The notes: generated from the letters alone by a model not told the origin. A DNA stretch of 64,000 bases from Streptomyces sp. SID13726 (GCF_010548375.1 NZ_JAAGLY010000009.1:248001-312000); one strand, 5' to 3'; positions 41,601 to 50,270 are shown, counted from the stretch's first letter. Numbers and translations are program-made.

Positions 41601-42719
41601 ATGAGTGTCGGCACGAGGAGCGCGCAGGGCGTGCCCGGGACCGGTGCCGGTGGTGCGGCCGAGTTCGGCGTCGACCCCGACCAGCTGCCCGACGGTCTCG
41701 TCGTCGCGGACGAACAGGGCCGCGTGATCTGCTTCAACGCCGCCGCGGCCCGTATCACCGCCCTCCCCGCCGAGGACGCCCTCGGACAGCGGCTGGAGAA
41801 GGCCCTTCCATTAGAGGACCTGGAGGGCCGGCGCTGGTGGCAGCTGACCGATCCCTACGGCGGCCTCGCCATCCGCAGGCGCCAGCCCGAGCGGAACCTG
41901 CTGCTGCCGGGCGGCCGTGAGGTCCTGGTCTCCGCGCAGTACGTGCGCACCGAGCCCACCGGACCCGTCCACCGCGTCGTCGTCTCCCTGCGCGACACCG
42001 AGGCCCGCCGCCGCACCGAGCGCAGCCACGCCGAGCTGATCGCCACCGTGGCCCACGAGCTGCGCTCCCCGCTCACCTCCGTCAAGGGCTTCACCGCGAC
42101 CCTCCTCGCCAAGTGGGAGAGGTTCACCGACGACCAGAAGCGGCTGATGCTGGAGACCGTCGACGCGGACGCCGACCGGGTCACCCGGCTCATCGCCGAG
42201 CTGCTCGACATCTCCCGCATCGACTCCGGGCGCCTGGAGGTCAGGCGCCAGCCCGTCGACATCGGCGCCGCCGTCGGACGCCACATACAGGCCTACGTCG
42301 CCGCCGGCCTCGCCGCCGACCGGTTCCTGCTCCGCCTGGAACAGCCGCTGCCCGCCCTGTGGGCCGACCCCGACAAGATCGACCAGGTGCTCAGCAACCT
42401 CATCGAAAATGCCGTGCGGCACGGCGAGGGAACCGTCACCATTGACATCACGTCCGCCGCGTCCCCCCGAGAGGGCGAGGACATCGGCACGTCGGTCACC
42501 GTGGGCGACGAGGGCGCCGGCATCCCGGAGGAGTCCATGAACCGCGTCTTCACCCGCTTCTGGCGGGGCAGCAAGCGCGGTGGCACCGGACTTGGGCTGT
42601 ACATCGTCAAGGGCATCGTCGAAGCCCACGGCGGCACCATCACGGTCGGCCGCGCCCCCGGCGGCGGCGCCGAGTTCCGATTTATGTTGCCCGTGGCGGC
42701 CCCGGCGTATCTCGCCTAG
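41601..42719 (+). CDS. PAS-domain sensor histidine kinase without response-regulator neighbour, contains TTA
   Basis: 372 residues from ATG 41601, 50 bases after the methyltransferase stop. An N-terminal PAS domain (PDGLVVADEQGRVICFNAAAARITALP) precedes the HisKA box with His152 in ATVAHELRSPLTSVKGF. The HATPase domain has N-box NLIENAVRHGEG, G1 VGDEGAGIPEE, F FTRFWRG and G2 GGTGLGLYIVKGI. There is no membrane segment, so it is a soluble sensor, and no response regulator is encoded nearby. Codon 71 is TTA (41811-41813). TAGGGT at 41549-41554 may be its -10. Confidence 0.93.
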   Translation: MSVGTRSAQGVPGTGAGGAAEFGVDPDQLPDGLVVADEQGRVICFNAAAARITALPAEDALGQRLEKALPLEDLEGRRWWQLTDPYGGLAIRRRQPERNLLLPGGREVLVSAQYVRTEPTGPVHRVVVSLRDTEARRRTERSHAELIATVAHELRSPLTSVKGFTATLLAKWERFTDDQKRLMLETVDADADRVTRLIAELLDISRIDSGRLEVRRQPVDIGAAVGRHIQAYVAAGLAADRFLLRLEQPLPALWADPDKIDQVLSNLIENAVRHGEGTVTIDITSAASPREGEDIGTSVTVGDEGAGIPEESMNRVFTRFWRGSKRGGTGLGLYIVKGIVEAHGGTITVGRAPGGGAEFRFMLPVAAPAYLA

Positions 42720-42850
42720 CGGCCCACGGGCGCATTCGTACACCTCCACCCCGTTAGACTCGGCCTTTGGCACCTTCGTGTCCCATGGACGGCCCTCCAG
42801 CGAGTCGGTGACGGGGACCTTCAGCCAGCCAATCGGAAGCACGGGAAGAG

Positions 42851-43972
42851 ATGTCGGCACCGAACAAGTCGTACGACCCAGTAGAGGTCGAGGCCCTGAA
42901 ACCGGAAGAGATCGAGCGCATGCGGGACGAGGCGCTCGCCGCCTTCGCCGCAGCGAGCTCCCTCGACGCGCTCCAGGAGGCCAAGGTCGCCCACACCGGC
43001 GGCACCTCCCCGCTGGCCCTCGCCAACCGCGAGATCGGCGCCCTGCCCCCGCAGGCCAAGGCCGCCGCGGGCAAGCTCGTCGGCCAGGCCCGGGGCGCGG
43101 TGAACAAGGCCCTCGCCGGACGCCAGACCGAGCTGGAGGCCGAGCGCGACCAGCGCGTGCTGGTCGAGGAGGCGGTGGACGTCACACTGCCCTACGACCG
43201 GGTACCGGCCGGCGCCCGCCACCCGCTCACCACCCTCTCCGAGCGCATCGAGGACGTCTTCGTGGCCATGGGCTACGAGGTCGCCGAGGGCCCGCAGGTC
43301 GAGGCCGAGTGGTTCAACTTCGACGCGCTCAACATCGGCCCGGACCACCCGGCCCGCGGCGAGGCCGACACCTTCTTCGTGCAGGGCCCCCAGGGCGGCA
43401 CCGAGTCCGGAGTCGTGCTGCGCACCCACACCTCGCCCGTGCAGATCCGCTCGCTGCTCTCCCGCGAGCTGCCGGTGTACGTGATCTGCCCCGGTGTCGT
43501 CTACCGCACCGACGAGCTGGACGCCACGCACACCCCGGTCTTCCGCCAGGTCGAGCTGCTGGCCGTCGACGAGGGTCTGACCATGGCCGACCTCAAGGGC
43601 ACCCTGGACCACATGGTCCAGGCGCTGTTCGGCGAGGGCATGAAGACCCGGCTGCGGCCGAACTTCTTCCCCTTCACCGAGCCGTCCGCCGAGATGGACA
43701 TGGTCTGCTACGTCTGCCGCGGCGAGTCCGTCGGCAACCCCGACCGCCCCTGCCGCACCTGCTCCTCCGAGGGCTGGATCGAGCTGGGCGGCTGCGGGAT
43801 GGTCAACCCCAAGGTGCTCACCGCCTGTGGCGTGGACCCGGAGAAGTACAGCGGCTTCGCCTTCGGGTTCGGCATCGAGCGGATGCTGATGTTCCGCCAC
43901 AACGTCGAGGACATGCGAGACATGGTCGAGGGTGACGTCCGGTTCACCCGGCCGTTCGGGATGGAGATCTGA
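42851..43972 (+). CDS. pheS: Phenylalanyl-tRNA synthetase alpha subunit
   Basis: 373 residues from ATG 42851 with GGAAGAG upstream. The N-terminal coiled-coil (residues 1-100) is followed by the class II catalytic core: motif 2 in ICPGVVYRTDELDATHTPVFRQVELLAVDEGL, the Cys-containing insert VCYVCRGESVGNPDRPCRTCSSEGW, and motif 3 FGFGIERMLMFRH. The insert with five cysteines (CYVC, CRTC, and a later C) looks like a zinc-binding element, present in some actinobacterial PheS. It joins pheT in a TGATG overlap. Confidence 0.98.
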   Translation: MSAPNKSYDPVEVEALKPEEIERMRDEALAAFAAASSLDALQEAKVAHTGGTSPLALANREIGALPPQAKAAAGKLVGQARGAVNKALAGRQTELEAERDQRVLVEEAVDVTLPYDRVPAGARHPLTTLSERIEDVFVAMGYEVAEGPQVEAEWFNFDALNIGPDHPARGEADTFFVQGPQGGTESGVVLRTHTSPVQIRSLLSRELPVYVICPGVVYRTDELDATHTPVFRQVELLAVDEGLTMADLKGTLDHMVQALFGEGMKTRLRPNFFPFTEPSAEMDMVCYVCRGESVGNPDRPCRTCSSEGWIELGGCGMVNPKVLTACGVDPEKYSGFAFGFGIERMLMFRHNVEDMRDMVEGDVRFTRPFGMEI

Positions 43973-46470
43973 TGCGGGTCCCGCTTTCTTGGCTGCGGGA
44001 GTACGTCGACCTGCCGGCGACCGAAACCGGCCGTGACGTCCAGGCCAAGCTCGTTTCCGCGGGCCTTGAGGTCGAGACCGTCGAGCACCTCGGCGCCGAC
44101 CTCAAGGGCCCCCTGGTCGTCGGCCAGGTCCTGACCATCGAGGAACTGACGGAGTTCAAGAAGCCGATCCGCTTCTGCACCGTCGACGTCGGCCAGGCCA
44201 ACGGCACCGGCGAGCCCCAGGAGATCGTCTGCGGCGCCCGGAACTTCGCCGTCGGCGACAAGGTCGTCGTCGTCCTCCCGGGTGCCACCCTGCCCGGCGG
44301 GTTCTCGATCTCCGCGCGCAAGACGTACGGCAAGACCTCCCACGGCATGATCTGCTCCGGCGACGAGCTGGGCATGGGTGACGACGGCAGCCACGGCATC
44401 ATCGTGCTGCCCCCGGAGACCGAGGTCGGCAAGGACGCCATCGAGCTGCTGGAACTGGTCGACGAGGTCCTGGACATCGCCGTCACCGCCAACCGCGGCG
44501 ACTGCCTGTCCATCCGGGGCGTGGCCCGCGAGGCCGCCATCGCCTACGGCCTCCCGCTCAGCGACCCCGCGCTGCTCGACGTACCTGGCCCGAACGCCTA
44601 CGGCTACCCGGTCCAGGTCTCCGACCCGCTCGGCTGCGACCGCTTCACCGCGCGCACGGTGACCGGCCTCAGCCCCGAGGCCCGCTCGCCGATCTGGCTC
44701 CAGCGCCGGCTCCAGAAGGTCGGCATGCGCCCGATCTCGCTCGCCGTCGACGTCACCAACTACGTGATGATGGAGCTGGGCCAGCCGCTGCACGCCTACG
44801 ACCGCTCCCTGGTCCAGGGCACCATCGGCGTCCGCCGGGCCACCGAGGGCGAGCAGATCAAGACCCTCGACGGCGCCGAGCGCAAGCTGCACGCCGAGGA
44901 CCTGGTCATCGTGGACGACCGCGGGCCGATCGGCCTCGCCGGCGTCATGGGCGGCGCCAACACCGAGATCGCCGACCACGTCGAGGGTGAGGGCACCACC
45001 GACGTCGTCATCGAGGCCGCGCACTTCGACGCGGTCGCCATCGCGCGTACGGCCCGTCGCCACAAGCTCTCCTCCGAGGCGTCCCGGCGCTTCGAGCGCG
45101 GTGTCGACCCGCAGGCCGCCGCCGCTGCCGCACAGCGCACGGTCGACCTGCTGGTCCTGCTCGCGGGCGGTACCGCGGAGGCCGGTGTCACCGAGGTCGT
45201 CGCCCCGTCGGCCCCGCACACCATCGCCGTCCCGGCGGACCACCCGGACAAGGTCGCGGGTGTCTCCTACGGCCGCGAGACCGTCGTACGGCGGCTCCAG
45301 GAGGTCGGCTGCGACGTGTACGGGCAGGACGAGCTGATCGTCACCGTGCCGTCCTGGCGTCCCGACCTCCAGGAGATCAACGACCTGGCCGAAGAGGTCA
45401 TCCGCCTGGAGGGCTACGAGAACCTGCCCTCCACGCTGCCCAAGCCCCCCGCGGGCCGCGGCCTCACCCAGCGCCAGCGGCTGCACCGCCGGGTGGGCCG
45501 GGTGCTGGCCGGTGCCGGGTACGTCGAGGCGCCGAACTACCCGTTCGTCGGCGAGCAGGTCTTCGACCAGCTGCTGCTCGACGCGGACGACCCGAAGCGC
45601 CGGGTCGTGAAGCTCACCAACCCGCTGAGCGACGAGGAGCCCGCGCTCCGCACGTCGCTGCTGCCGGGCCTGTTCGGCGCGCTGCGGCGCAACGACGGGC
45701 GGGGCACGCACGATCTCGCGCTGTTCGAGACGGGGCTGGTCTTCCTGCCCCGCGCGGAGCAGCGGGTCGCCTCGGTGCTGCCGGTCGACCGGCGCCCCAC
45801 GGACGAGGAGATCGCCGAGCTGGACGCCGCGCTGCCGGACCAGCCGCGCCATGTGGCCGTCGTGCTCGCCGGTGCGCGGGAGCAGGCCGGCTGGTGGGGC
45901 AAGGGCCGTCCGGCGGACTGGGCCGACGCGGTCGAGGCGGCCCGGGTCGTCGCCCGCGAGGCCGGGGTCGAACTGGTCGTGCGGGGCGGTCAGTACGGGC
46001 CGTGGCACCCGGGGCGCTGTGCCGAGTTCGTGGTCGGGGACACCGTCGTGGGACACGCCGGCGAGCTGCACCCGCGGGTCGTGAAGGCGTTCGGGCTGCC
46101 CGCCCGGACCTCGGCGATGGAGCTGGACCTGGACGCCCTGGAGGCGGCCGGTGACGACACCCCGCAGGCGCCGAGCATCTCCACGTTCCCGGTGGCCACG
46201 CAGGATGTCGCCCTGGTCGTGGACAAGTTCGTGCCGGCCACCGAGGTCGAGGCCGCGCTGCGTGAGGGTGCGGGTGAACTGCTTGAGGGGATCCGGCTGT
46301 TCGACGTGTATGAGAACGCCGAGCAGCTGGGGGACGGGCGGAAGTCGCTGGCGTACGCGCTTCGGTTCAGGGCCGGTGACCGGACGCTGACCGTGGACGA
46401 GGCTTCCGCGGCTCGGGATGCGGCGGTTGCCCTTGCGGGGGAGCGGACCGGGGCGGTGCTGAGGGCCTAG
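43972..46470 (+). CDS. pheT: Phenylalanyl-tRNA synthetase beta subunit
   Basis: 832 residues from ATG 43972, sharing bases with the pheS stop. Domains in order: EMAP-like tRNA-binding domain (VGQVLTIEELTEFKKPIRFCTVDVGQ), B3/B4 editing domain (VDVTNYVMMELGQPLHAYDRS and the following GERKLHAEDLVI), B5, the catalytic-like core and the C-terminal FDX-ACB anticodon-binding domain (FPVATQDVALVVDKFVPA to the end). The length is usual. With pheS it forms the alpha2-beta2 synthetase that charges tRNA-Phe. Confidence 0.98.
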   Translation: MRVPLSWLREYVDLPATETGRDVQAKLVSAGLEVETVEHLGADLKGPLVVGQVLTIEELTEFKKPIRFCTVDVGQANGTGEPQEIVCGARNFAVGDKVVVVLPGATLPGGFSISARKTYGKTSHGMICSGDELGMGDDGSHGIIVLPPETEVGKDAIELLELVDEVLDIAVTANRGDCLSIRGVAREAAIAYGLPLSDPALLDVPGPNAYGYPVQVSDPLGCDRFTARTVTGLSPEARSPIWLQRRLQKVGMRPISLAVDVTNYVMMELGQPLHAYDRSLVQGTIGVRRATEGEQIKTLDGAERKLHAEDLVIVDDRGPIGLAGVMGGANTEIADHVEGEGTTDVVIEAAHFDAVAIARTARRHKLSSEASRRFERGVDPQAAAAAAQRTVDLLVLLAGGTAEAGVTEVVAPSAPHTIAVPADHPDKVAGVSYGRETVVRRLQEVGCDVYGQDELIVTVPSWRPDLQEINDLAEEVIRLEGYENLPSTLPKPPAGRGLTQRQRLHRRVGRVLAGAGYVEAPNYPFVGEQVFDQLLLDADDPKRRVVKLTNPLSDEEPALRTSLLPGLFGALRRNDGRGTHDLALFETGLVFLPRAEQRVASVLPVDRRPTDEEIAELDAALPDQPRHVAVVLAGAREQAGWWGKGRPADWADAVEAARVVAREAGVELVVRGGQYGPWHPGRCAEFVVGDTVVGHAGELHPRVVKAFGLPARTSAMELDLDALEAAGDDTPQAPSISTFPVATQDVALVVDKFVPATEVEAALREGAGELLEGIRLFDVYENAEQLGDGRKSLAYALRFRAGDRTLTVDEASAARDAAVALAGERTGAVLRA

Positions 46471-46494
46471 CCGCCCTGGGGCGTGCAGGGCGGC
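46470..46494 (+). terminator. Hairpin directly after pheT
   Basis: GCCGCCCT (46470-46477) and AGGGCGGC (46487-46494) form an 8-bp stem that starts at the last base of the pheT stop codon. No T-run follows. It is probably the end of the pheST transcript. Confidence 0.6.
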
Positions 46495-46581
46495 GCCCCG
46501 GCACCCCCCATATCTGGTCACCTCACTCGATAGGGTGAGTTCTTCTGGTGATCTGGTCCTTTCGGCCCATGCGCTCGACAG

Positions 46582-46613
46582 AATCGGACCGGCCTTTCGA
46601 GGTCGGTCCGATT
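46582..46613 (+). promoter_or_regulatory. 13-bp stem-loop in the 5' region of the SpoIIE-type phosphatase gene
   Basis: AATCGGACCGGCC (46582-46594) pairs with GGTCGGTCCGATT (46601-46613), with one G-T pair and a 6-base loop TTTCGA. It lies 34 bases before ATG 46647. A TAGGGT element at 46530-46535 may be the -10, so the stem would be inside the 5' untranslated RNA. Confidence 0.6.
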
Positions 46614-46646
46614 GCGTGTGCAGGGCCTAGTTGGGGGGCCATCGGC

Positions 46647-47693
46647 ATGATGCGCTTCAAGGCTGCGGTTCCCCGGGCGGGGGCGTTGCGGCGTGTGCTC
46701 TCGATGGGGCTGCCCACCATGTGGGGGGCTGTCGCGGTCACGTACAAGCTGACCTGTCCGCTGGCCCAGCAGGACGGACTCGGGGCGCGGGTCGTCACCA
46801 GCGCCGTGTTCTTCGCGGTCGGTACCGGGCTGATCGTCCATGTCCGGCGGGCGCTGCTGCGTGAGCTGCGGCAGGCCCGCCAGGTCGCGGGGGCCGCCCA
46901 GAGCGTGCTGCTACGGCCGCTGCCCCCGCGGATCGACGGACTCACCGTCGCCGCGGCCCAGTTGTCGGCCGACCGGGGCGCCACGATCGGCGGTGACCTG
47001 TACGAGGCGGTCGCCACCGAACACGGCGTGCGGGTCGTCATGGGGGACGTCAGGGGCCACGGTCTCGCCGCCATCGGCACGGCCGCCGCGGTCCTCGGCA
47101 GCTTCCGCGAGGCCGTCCACGACGAACCCGAACTCGGGGGCGTACTGCGCAGACTGGACCGCGCGCTCGCCCGCCACTTACGGGACCGCGCCGACCGGGA
47201 CGGCACGGTCGCCGAGGACTTCGTCACCGTGCTGCTCATGGAGATCGGCCGGGACGGCGAGCTGCGCGCCCTCAACTGCGGTCATCCGTGGCCGTACTTG
47301 CTCAGTGGCTCAGTGGTCGAGCCACTCTCCTGCACGGACCCGTTACCGCCGCTCGGCCTCTTCCCGCTCCCGTGCGCGCTGCCGGTCCTGGAGTGCGGTC
47401 ACCTGCTGCCGGGCGAAAGCCTGGTCCTGCACACGGACGGCGCGGAGGACGCGAGAGACGCGCTCGGCCGGTTCTTCTCCCTACGTGAAGCGCTGGGTGG
47501 TGCTGAGGGGGCTGCTCCTCAAGCTGTGCTGGGCGGGGTCTTCACGGCGCTTCTGGACCACGCGGGCGGTACCCCGAAGGACGACGTGGCTTTACTGGTC
47601 CTGAGAAACGACCGCCAACGACAGCCCACCCAAGGGGCGCGGGGAACCGCGCGACCAGCCACGACATACCCGCAGCCGACCACGCACCTCTGA
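46647..47693 (+). CDS. SpoIIE-type PP2C phosphatase with three TTA codons
   Basis: 348 residues from ATG 46647 (GGGGGG upstream; an earlier ATG at 46548 is possible but would read through a strong stem-loop). Two membrane segments occur near residues 25-65. The PP2C_2/SpoIIE domain from about residue 90 has IGGDLYEAV, MGDVRGHGLAA, EDFVTVLLMEI, LNCGHPWPYLL and GTPKDDVALLVL with the metal-binding Asp residues. It should dephosphorylate an anti-sigma antagonist. TTA codons at 47178, 47343 and 47592 suggest dependence on bldA. The last 24 codons are translated from a dispersed Streptomyces repeat. Confidence 0.92.
   Translation: MMRFKAAVPRAGALRRVLSMGLPTMWGAVAVTYKLTCPLAQQDGLGARVVTSAVFFAVGTGLIVHVRRALLRELRQARQVAGAAQSVLLRPLPPRIDGLTVAAAQLSADRGATIGGDLYEAVATEHGVRVVMGDVRGHGLAAIGTAAAVLGSFREAVHDEPELGGVLRRLDRALARHLRDRADRDGTVAEDFVTVLLMEIGRDGELRALNCGHPWPYLLSGSVVEPLSCTDPLPPLGLFPLPCALPVLECGHLLPGESLVLHTDGAEDARDALGRFFSLREALGGAEGAAPQAVLGGVFTALLDHAGGTPKDDVALLVLRNDRQRQPTQGARGTARPATTYPQPTTHL
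47621..47690. repeat. Dispersed Streptomyces intergenic repeat captured in a coding end
   Basis: The sequence around AAGGGGCGCGGGGAACCGCG, followed by CGACCAGCCACGACATACCC and GCAGCCGACCACGCACC, is a repeat I know as widespread downstream of genes in many Streptomyces genomes. Here it lies inside the reading frame and encodes the C-terminus TQGARGTARPATTYPQPTTHL of the phosphatase. It contains the inverted pair GCGCGG/CCGCGC. Identity to the dispersed copies is from memory. Confidence 0.65.
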
Positions 47694-47832
47694 CCGGTTC
47701 AACCGCCGGCCAGGCCACCGCACTGTACGAGGGGGAGCCGGCGGCCCGGCCGGCCTCTTGCGAGGCATTTCAGTCAACCGGGGAGGGAACTCTCCGCAAC
47801 AGTGCGCACACGCTGCGGATTCGAGCACTCCG

Positions 47833-47849
47833 TTCACACCCCGTGTGAA
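47833..47849. promoter_or_regulatory. Palindrome upstream of the NsdA-like regulator
   Basis: TTCACAC (47833-47839), CCC and GTGTGAA (47843-47849) form a perfect 7-bp inverted repeat. TAATCT at 47861-47866 may be the -10 of the following gene, so the palindrome would lie at the -35. It is a plausible autoregulatory or repressor site. Confidence 0.55.
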
Positions 47850-47895
47850 GGCGGACCCACTAATCTGACGGCACCGAGCCACCCGGGGGGCATCT

Positions 47896-49236
47896 ATGCA
47901 GCCCAACACTCTGCTCGACGCGATCCTCGACGAAGCCGGGATCTCGCACGCGGGGCTTGCCGCACATGTGAACCAGGCCGGGAGGGCACGCGGTCTCGCG
48001 CTCAGGTACGAACACACCGCCGTGGCACGGTGGTTGAAGGGCCAGCGACCGCGCGGCCAAGTGCCCGACCTGATCTGCGAGGTGCTCGCCGGCCGCCTCC
48101 AACGCCCCGTCACCCTCGACGACATCGGCCTCGGGGTCCCCGGCGAGCCCTCCGCCCCGCACGGCACCTCCCTGTCCGGTTTCGTCGAGCGGGCCACCGC
48201 GCTGTGGCGCTCGGACGAACAGCAACGCCCGCACATCCTGGGCGCCCCCGCGGTCACCGGCACCCCGGCCGTCATGCCGGTGTGGGAGTGGGAGAACCCG
48301 CCCGAGGACGTCGACGTGTCCCGCGGCGGACGGCACCGGGTCACCTCGGCCGACATCGAGATGCTGCGCGCGGCGCGCACCCACTACGAGCAGATGTACC
48401 GCAAGGCCGGCGGCATCGCGACCCGCACCCGGATCGTCGGCTTCCTCAACGCCGAGGCCGCCCCGCTGCTGCGCGGCAGCTACACCGACGAGACGGGCCG
48501 TCAACTGCACCGGGCCACCGGCGGGTTGGTCGCGGTCGCCGGGATCTGCGCCTACGACTCCGACGCGCACGGCCTCGCGCAGCGCTACTTCCACCAGGCA
48601 CTGCGGCTCGCCAAGGCCAGCGGGGACCGGGGGCTCGGCGCGTACGTCATAGCGCTGCTGGTCAACCAGTCGCTGTTCATGCGGGAGTACCGCCAGGCCG
48701 TCGCTTTCGCCGAGGCCGCGCTGCGGGCGGCGGGCAAGCACATCACCCCGGCGCTCGCCTGCGACCTCTACGCGATGCAGGCCAAGGCGTACGCCCACCT
48801 CGGCGACGGCACGACCGCGCTGTCCTGCATCCGGCGGGCCGAGCAGGCCGCCGAACGCATCCGGCGCGGATACGAGCCCGACGAGACCGGCTATGTCCAG
48901 CCGGGCCTCGTCAACGTCCAGGTGGCGGAGGCGCTTCTCAGCCTCGGCGAACTCGCGGCCGCCGCGGCGCACGCCGCAGCCGCCGTCGACAATCCGGCCC
49001 ACGACCGGGGCCGGGTGCACCGGCTGGCGATGCTCAGCACCATCGAACTGCGCCAGGGCAACGCGGACAAAGCGGTGGCCACCGCCGTGCAGATGGCGGA
49101 ACAGGCCCGGGGAATGGAGTCCCAGCGCCTGCGCGACAGACTCAGAGCGGTACGCGAACACCTGGTCCGGAGCGGCTGCGCGGGCACGGCCGAGGCAGCC
49201 GAACTGATCGACGGCGCACTGCGCGTGCCGCTGTAG
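47896..49236 (+). CDS. NsdA-like tetratricopeptide-repeat transcriptional regulator
   Basis: 446 residues from ATG 47896. The N-terminus (LLDAILDEAGISHAGLAAHVNQAGRARGL and then HTAVARWLKGQRPRG) is a helix-turn-helix of the kind found in NsdA and its paralogues. The rest is helical with tetratricopeptide-like repeats (DAHGLAQRYFHQALRLAKASGDRGLGAYV and later copies). NsdA proteins are negative regulators of sporulation and antibiotic production in Streptomyces. The similarity is judged from motifs, not computed. A 17-bp palindrome lies in its promoter region. Its neighbour upstream is the bldA-dependent-looking phosphatase. Confidence 0.85.
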   Translation: MQPNTLLDAILDEAGISHAGLAAHVNQAGRARGLALRYEHTAVARWLKGQRPRGQVPDLICEVLAGRLQRPVTLDDIGLGVPGEPSAPHGTSLSGFVERATALWRSDEQQRPHILGAPAVTGTPAVMPVWEWENPPEDVDVSRGGRHRVTSADIEMLRAARTHYEQMYRKAGGIATRTRIVGFLNAEAAPLLRGSYTDETGRQLHRATGGLVAVAGICAYDSDAHGLAQRYFHQALRLAKASGDRGLGAYVIALLVNQSLFMREYRQAVAFAEAALRAAGKHITPALACDLYAMQAKAYAHLGDGTTALSCIRRAEQAAERIRRGYEPDETGYVQPGLVNVQVAEALLSLGELAAAAAHAAAAVDNPAHDRGRVHRLAMLSTIELRQGNADKAVATAVQMAEQARGMESQRLRDRLRAVREHLVRSGCAGTAEAAELIDGALRVPL

Positions 49237-49280
49237 GACGGCACGCGCCCGCCGACACTCCACAGTCCCTGCTGCGATAT

Positions 49281-49306
49281 TGCCACTTACTCGACGGAAG
49301 GTGGCA
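49281..49306 (+). promoter_or_regulatory. Hairpin overlapping the ribosome-binding site of the NUDIX gene
   Basis: TGCCAC (49281-49286) pairs with GTGGCA (49301-49306). The ribosome-binding sequence GGAAGG of the NUDIX gene lies at 49297-49302, at the edge of the stem, so folding could reduce translation. It could equally be an operator. Confidence 0.4.
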
Positions 49307-49311
49307 GAACC

Positions 49312-49857
49312 GTGCAGTGGACGAAACAGAACGAACAAACTGTGTATGAAAACCGCTGGTTCAGCGTCAATCTCGCCGATGTCGAGCTGCCGGACGGCCG
49401 GCATCTCGACCACTTCCTGATCCGGCTGCGGCCCGTCGCCGTCGCCACGGTGGTGAACGAGGCCAACGAGGTCCTGCTGCTGTGGCGCCACCGCTTCATC
49501 ACCGACAGCTGGGGCTGGGAGCTGGCCGCCGGGGTGGTCGAGGACGGCGAGGACATCGCCTTCGCGGCCGCCAGGGAGCTTGAGGAAGAGACCGGCTGGC
49601 GGCCGGGGCCGCTCCAGCACCTGATGAGCGTGGAGCCCTCCAACGGGCTCACCGACGCCGTGCACCACATCTACTGGGCCGACGAGGGCGAGTACATCGG
49701 GCACCCCGTGGACGACTTCGAGTCCGACCGCCGGGAATGGGTCCCCCTGAAGCTCGTTCCCGACATGGTCGCCCGTGGGGAGGTCCCGGCCGCCAACATG
49801 GCGGCCGCGTTACTGCTGTTGCACCATCTGAGGCTCGGTCAGGACACCTTGCCCTGA
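49312..49857 (+). CDS. NUDIX hydrolase, contains TTA
   Basis: 181 residues from GTG 49312 with GGAAGG about 9 bases upstream. The NUDIX box is GVVEDGEDIAFAAARELEEETGW, matching G-x5-E-x7-R-E-x2-E-E-x-G. The arrangement with a short N-terminal sheet (ENRWFSVNLADVELPDGRHLDHFLIRL) resembles ADP-ribose pyrophosphatases. It hydrolyses nucleoside diphosphates linked to another group. One TTA codon occurs near the end (49810-49812, in AAALLLLHHL), another sign of bldA-linked expression in this region. It is convergent with the small-protein gene. Confidence 0.9.
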   Translation: MQWTKQNEQTVYENRWFSVNLADVELPDGRHLDHFLIRLRPVAVATVVNEANEVLLLWRHRFITDSWGWELAAGVVEDGEDIAFAAARELEEETGWRPGPLQHLMSVEPSNGLTDAVHHIYWADEGEYIGHPVDDFESDRREWVPLKLVPDMVARGEVPAANMAAALLLLHHLRLGQDTLP

Positions 49858-49883
49858 TCCCCCACCCGCTCTGTCCCGGAGCC

Positions 49884-50141
49884 TCAGTGCCCCAGGGCCT
49901 GCCAGATCGCCACGATGAGCGCGCCCACGGCGGTGATCGCCGCGACCGCGGGGAGCGGCCAGCGGGCGTGCTCCAGGGCGATGATCCGCGCGCTCAGGTC
50001 GTCGATCTCCTTGTCCGTCTCCTCCGTACGATGACTGAGCAGGGCCAGTCCGCCCTCGACACGTGCGTACGCGACATCGAGGCGGCGTCGTAACTCTGCG
50101 AGTTCTCCATGGACCACGGGATGCTCCGGGTCGGCGGTCAC
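49884..50141 (-). CDS. Small coiled-coil membrane protein
   Basis: 85 residues from GTG 50141, which has AAAGGAG at the proper distance. The first 60 residues are charged and helical (GELAELRRRLDVAYARVEGGLALLSHR and then KEIDDLSARIIALEH), predicting a coiled coil. One membrane helix near residues 63-82 (PAVAAITAVGALIVAIWQAL) ends the protein. No family recognised; such small tail-anchored coiled-coil proteins are often scaffolds or phage-holin-like, but nothing here supports a specific role. Confidence 0.72.
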   Translation of the reverse strand: MTADPEHPVVHGELAELRRRLDVAYARVEGGLALLSHRTEETDKEIDDLSARIIALEHARWPLPAVAAITAVGALIVAIWQALGH

Positions 50142-50270
50142 GAGTCCGCTCCTTTCCGTAGTCGTCACATCCCTTGCATGCGCATGAAGAGTCAACTCGC
50201 CTGGTGGGCGCGTGGGGAGAGTGTGCGACGGGCATATGCGGGCCCGGCGCGCACACGGTGTGTGAATACG

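Noticed and set aside
42720..42850. Phenylalanine attenuator or T-box before pheS
   Set aside because: No run of Phe codons in a small frame and no T-box sequence was seen in the 131-base gap.
43708..46521. Minus-strand open frame of about 930 codons opposite pheT
   Set aside because: pheT is unmistakable on the plus strand; the antisense frame has no motifs.
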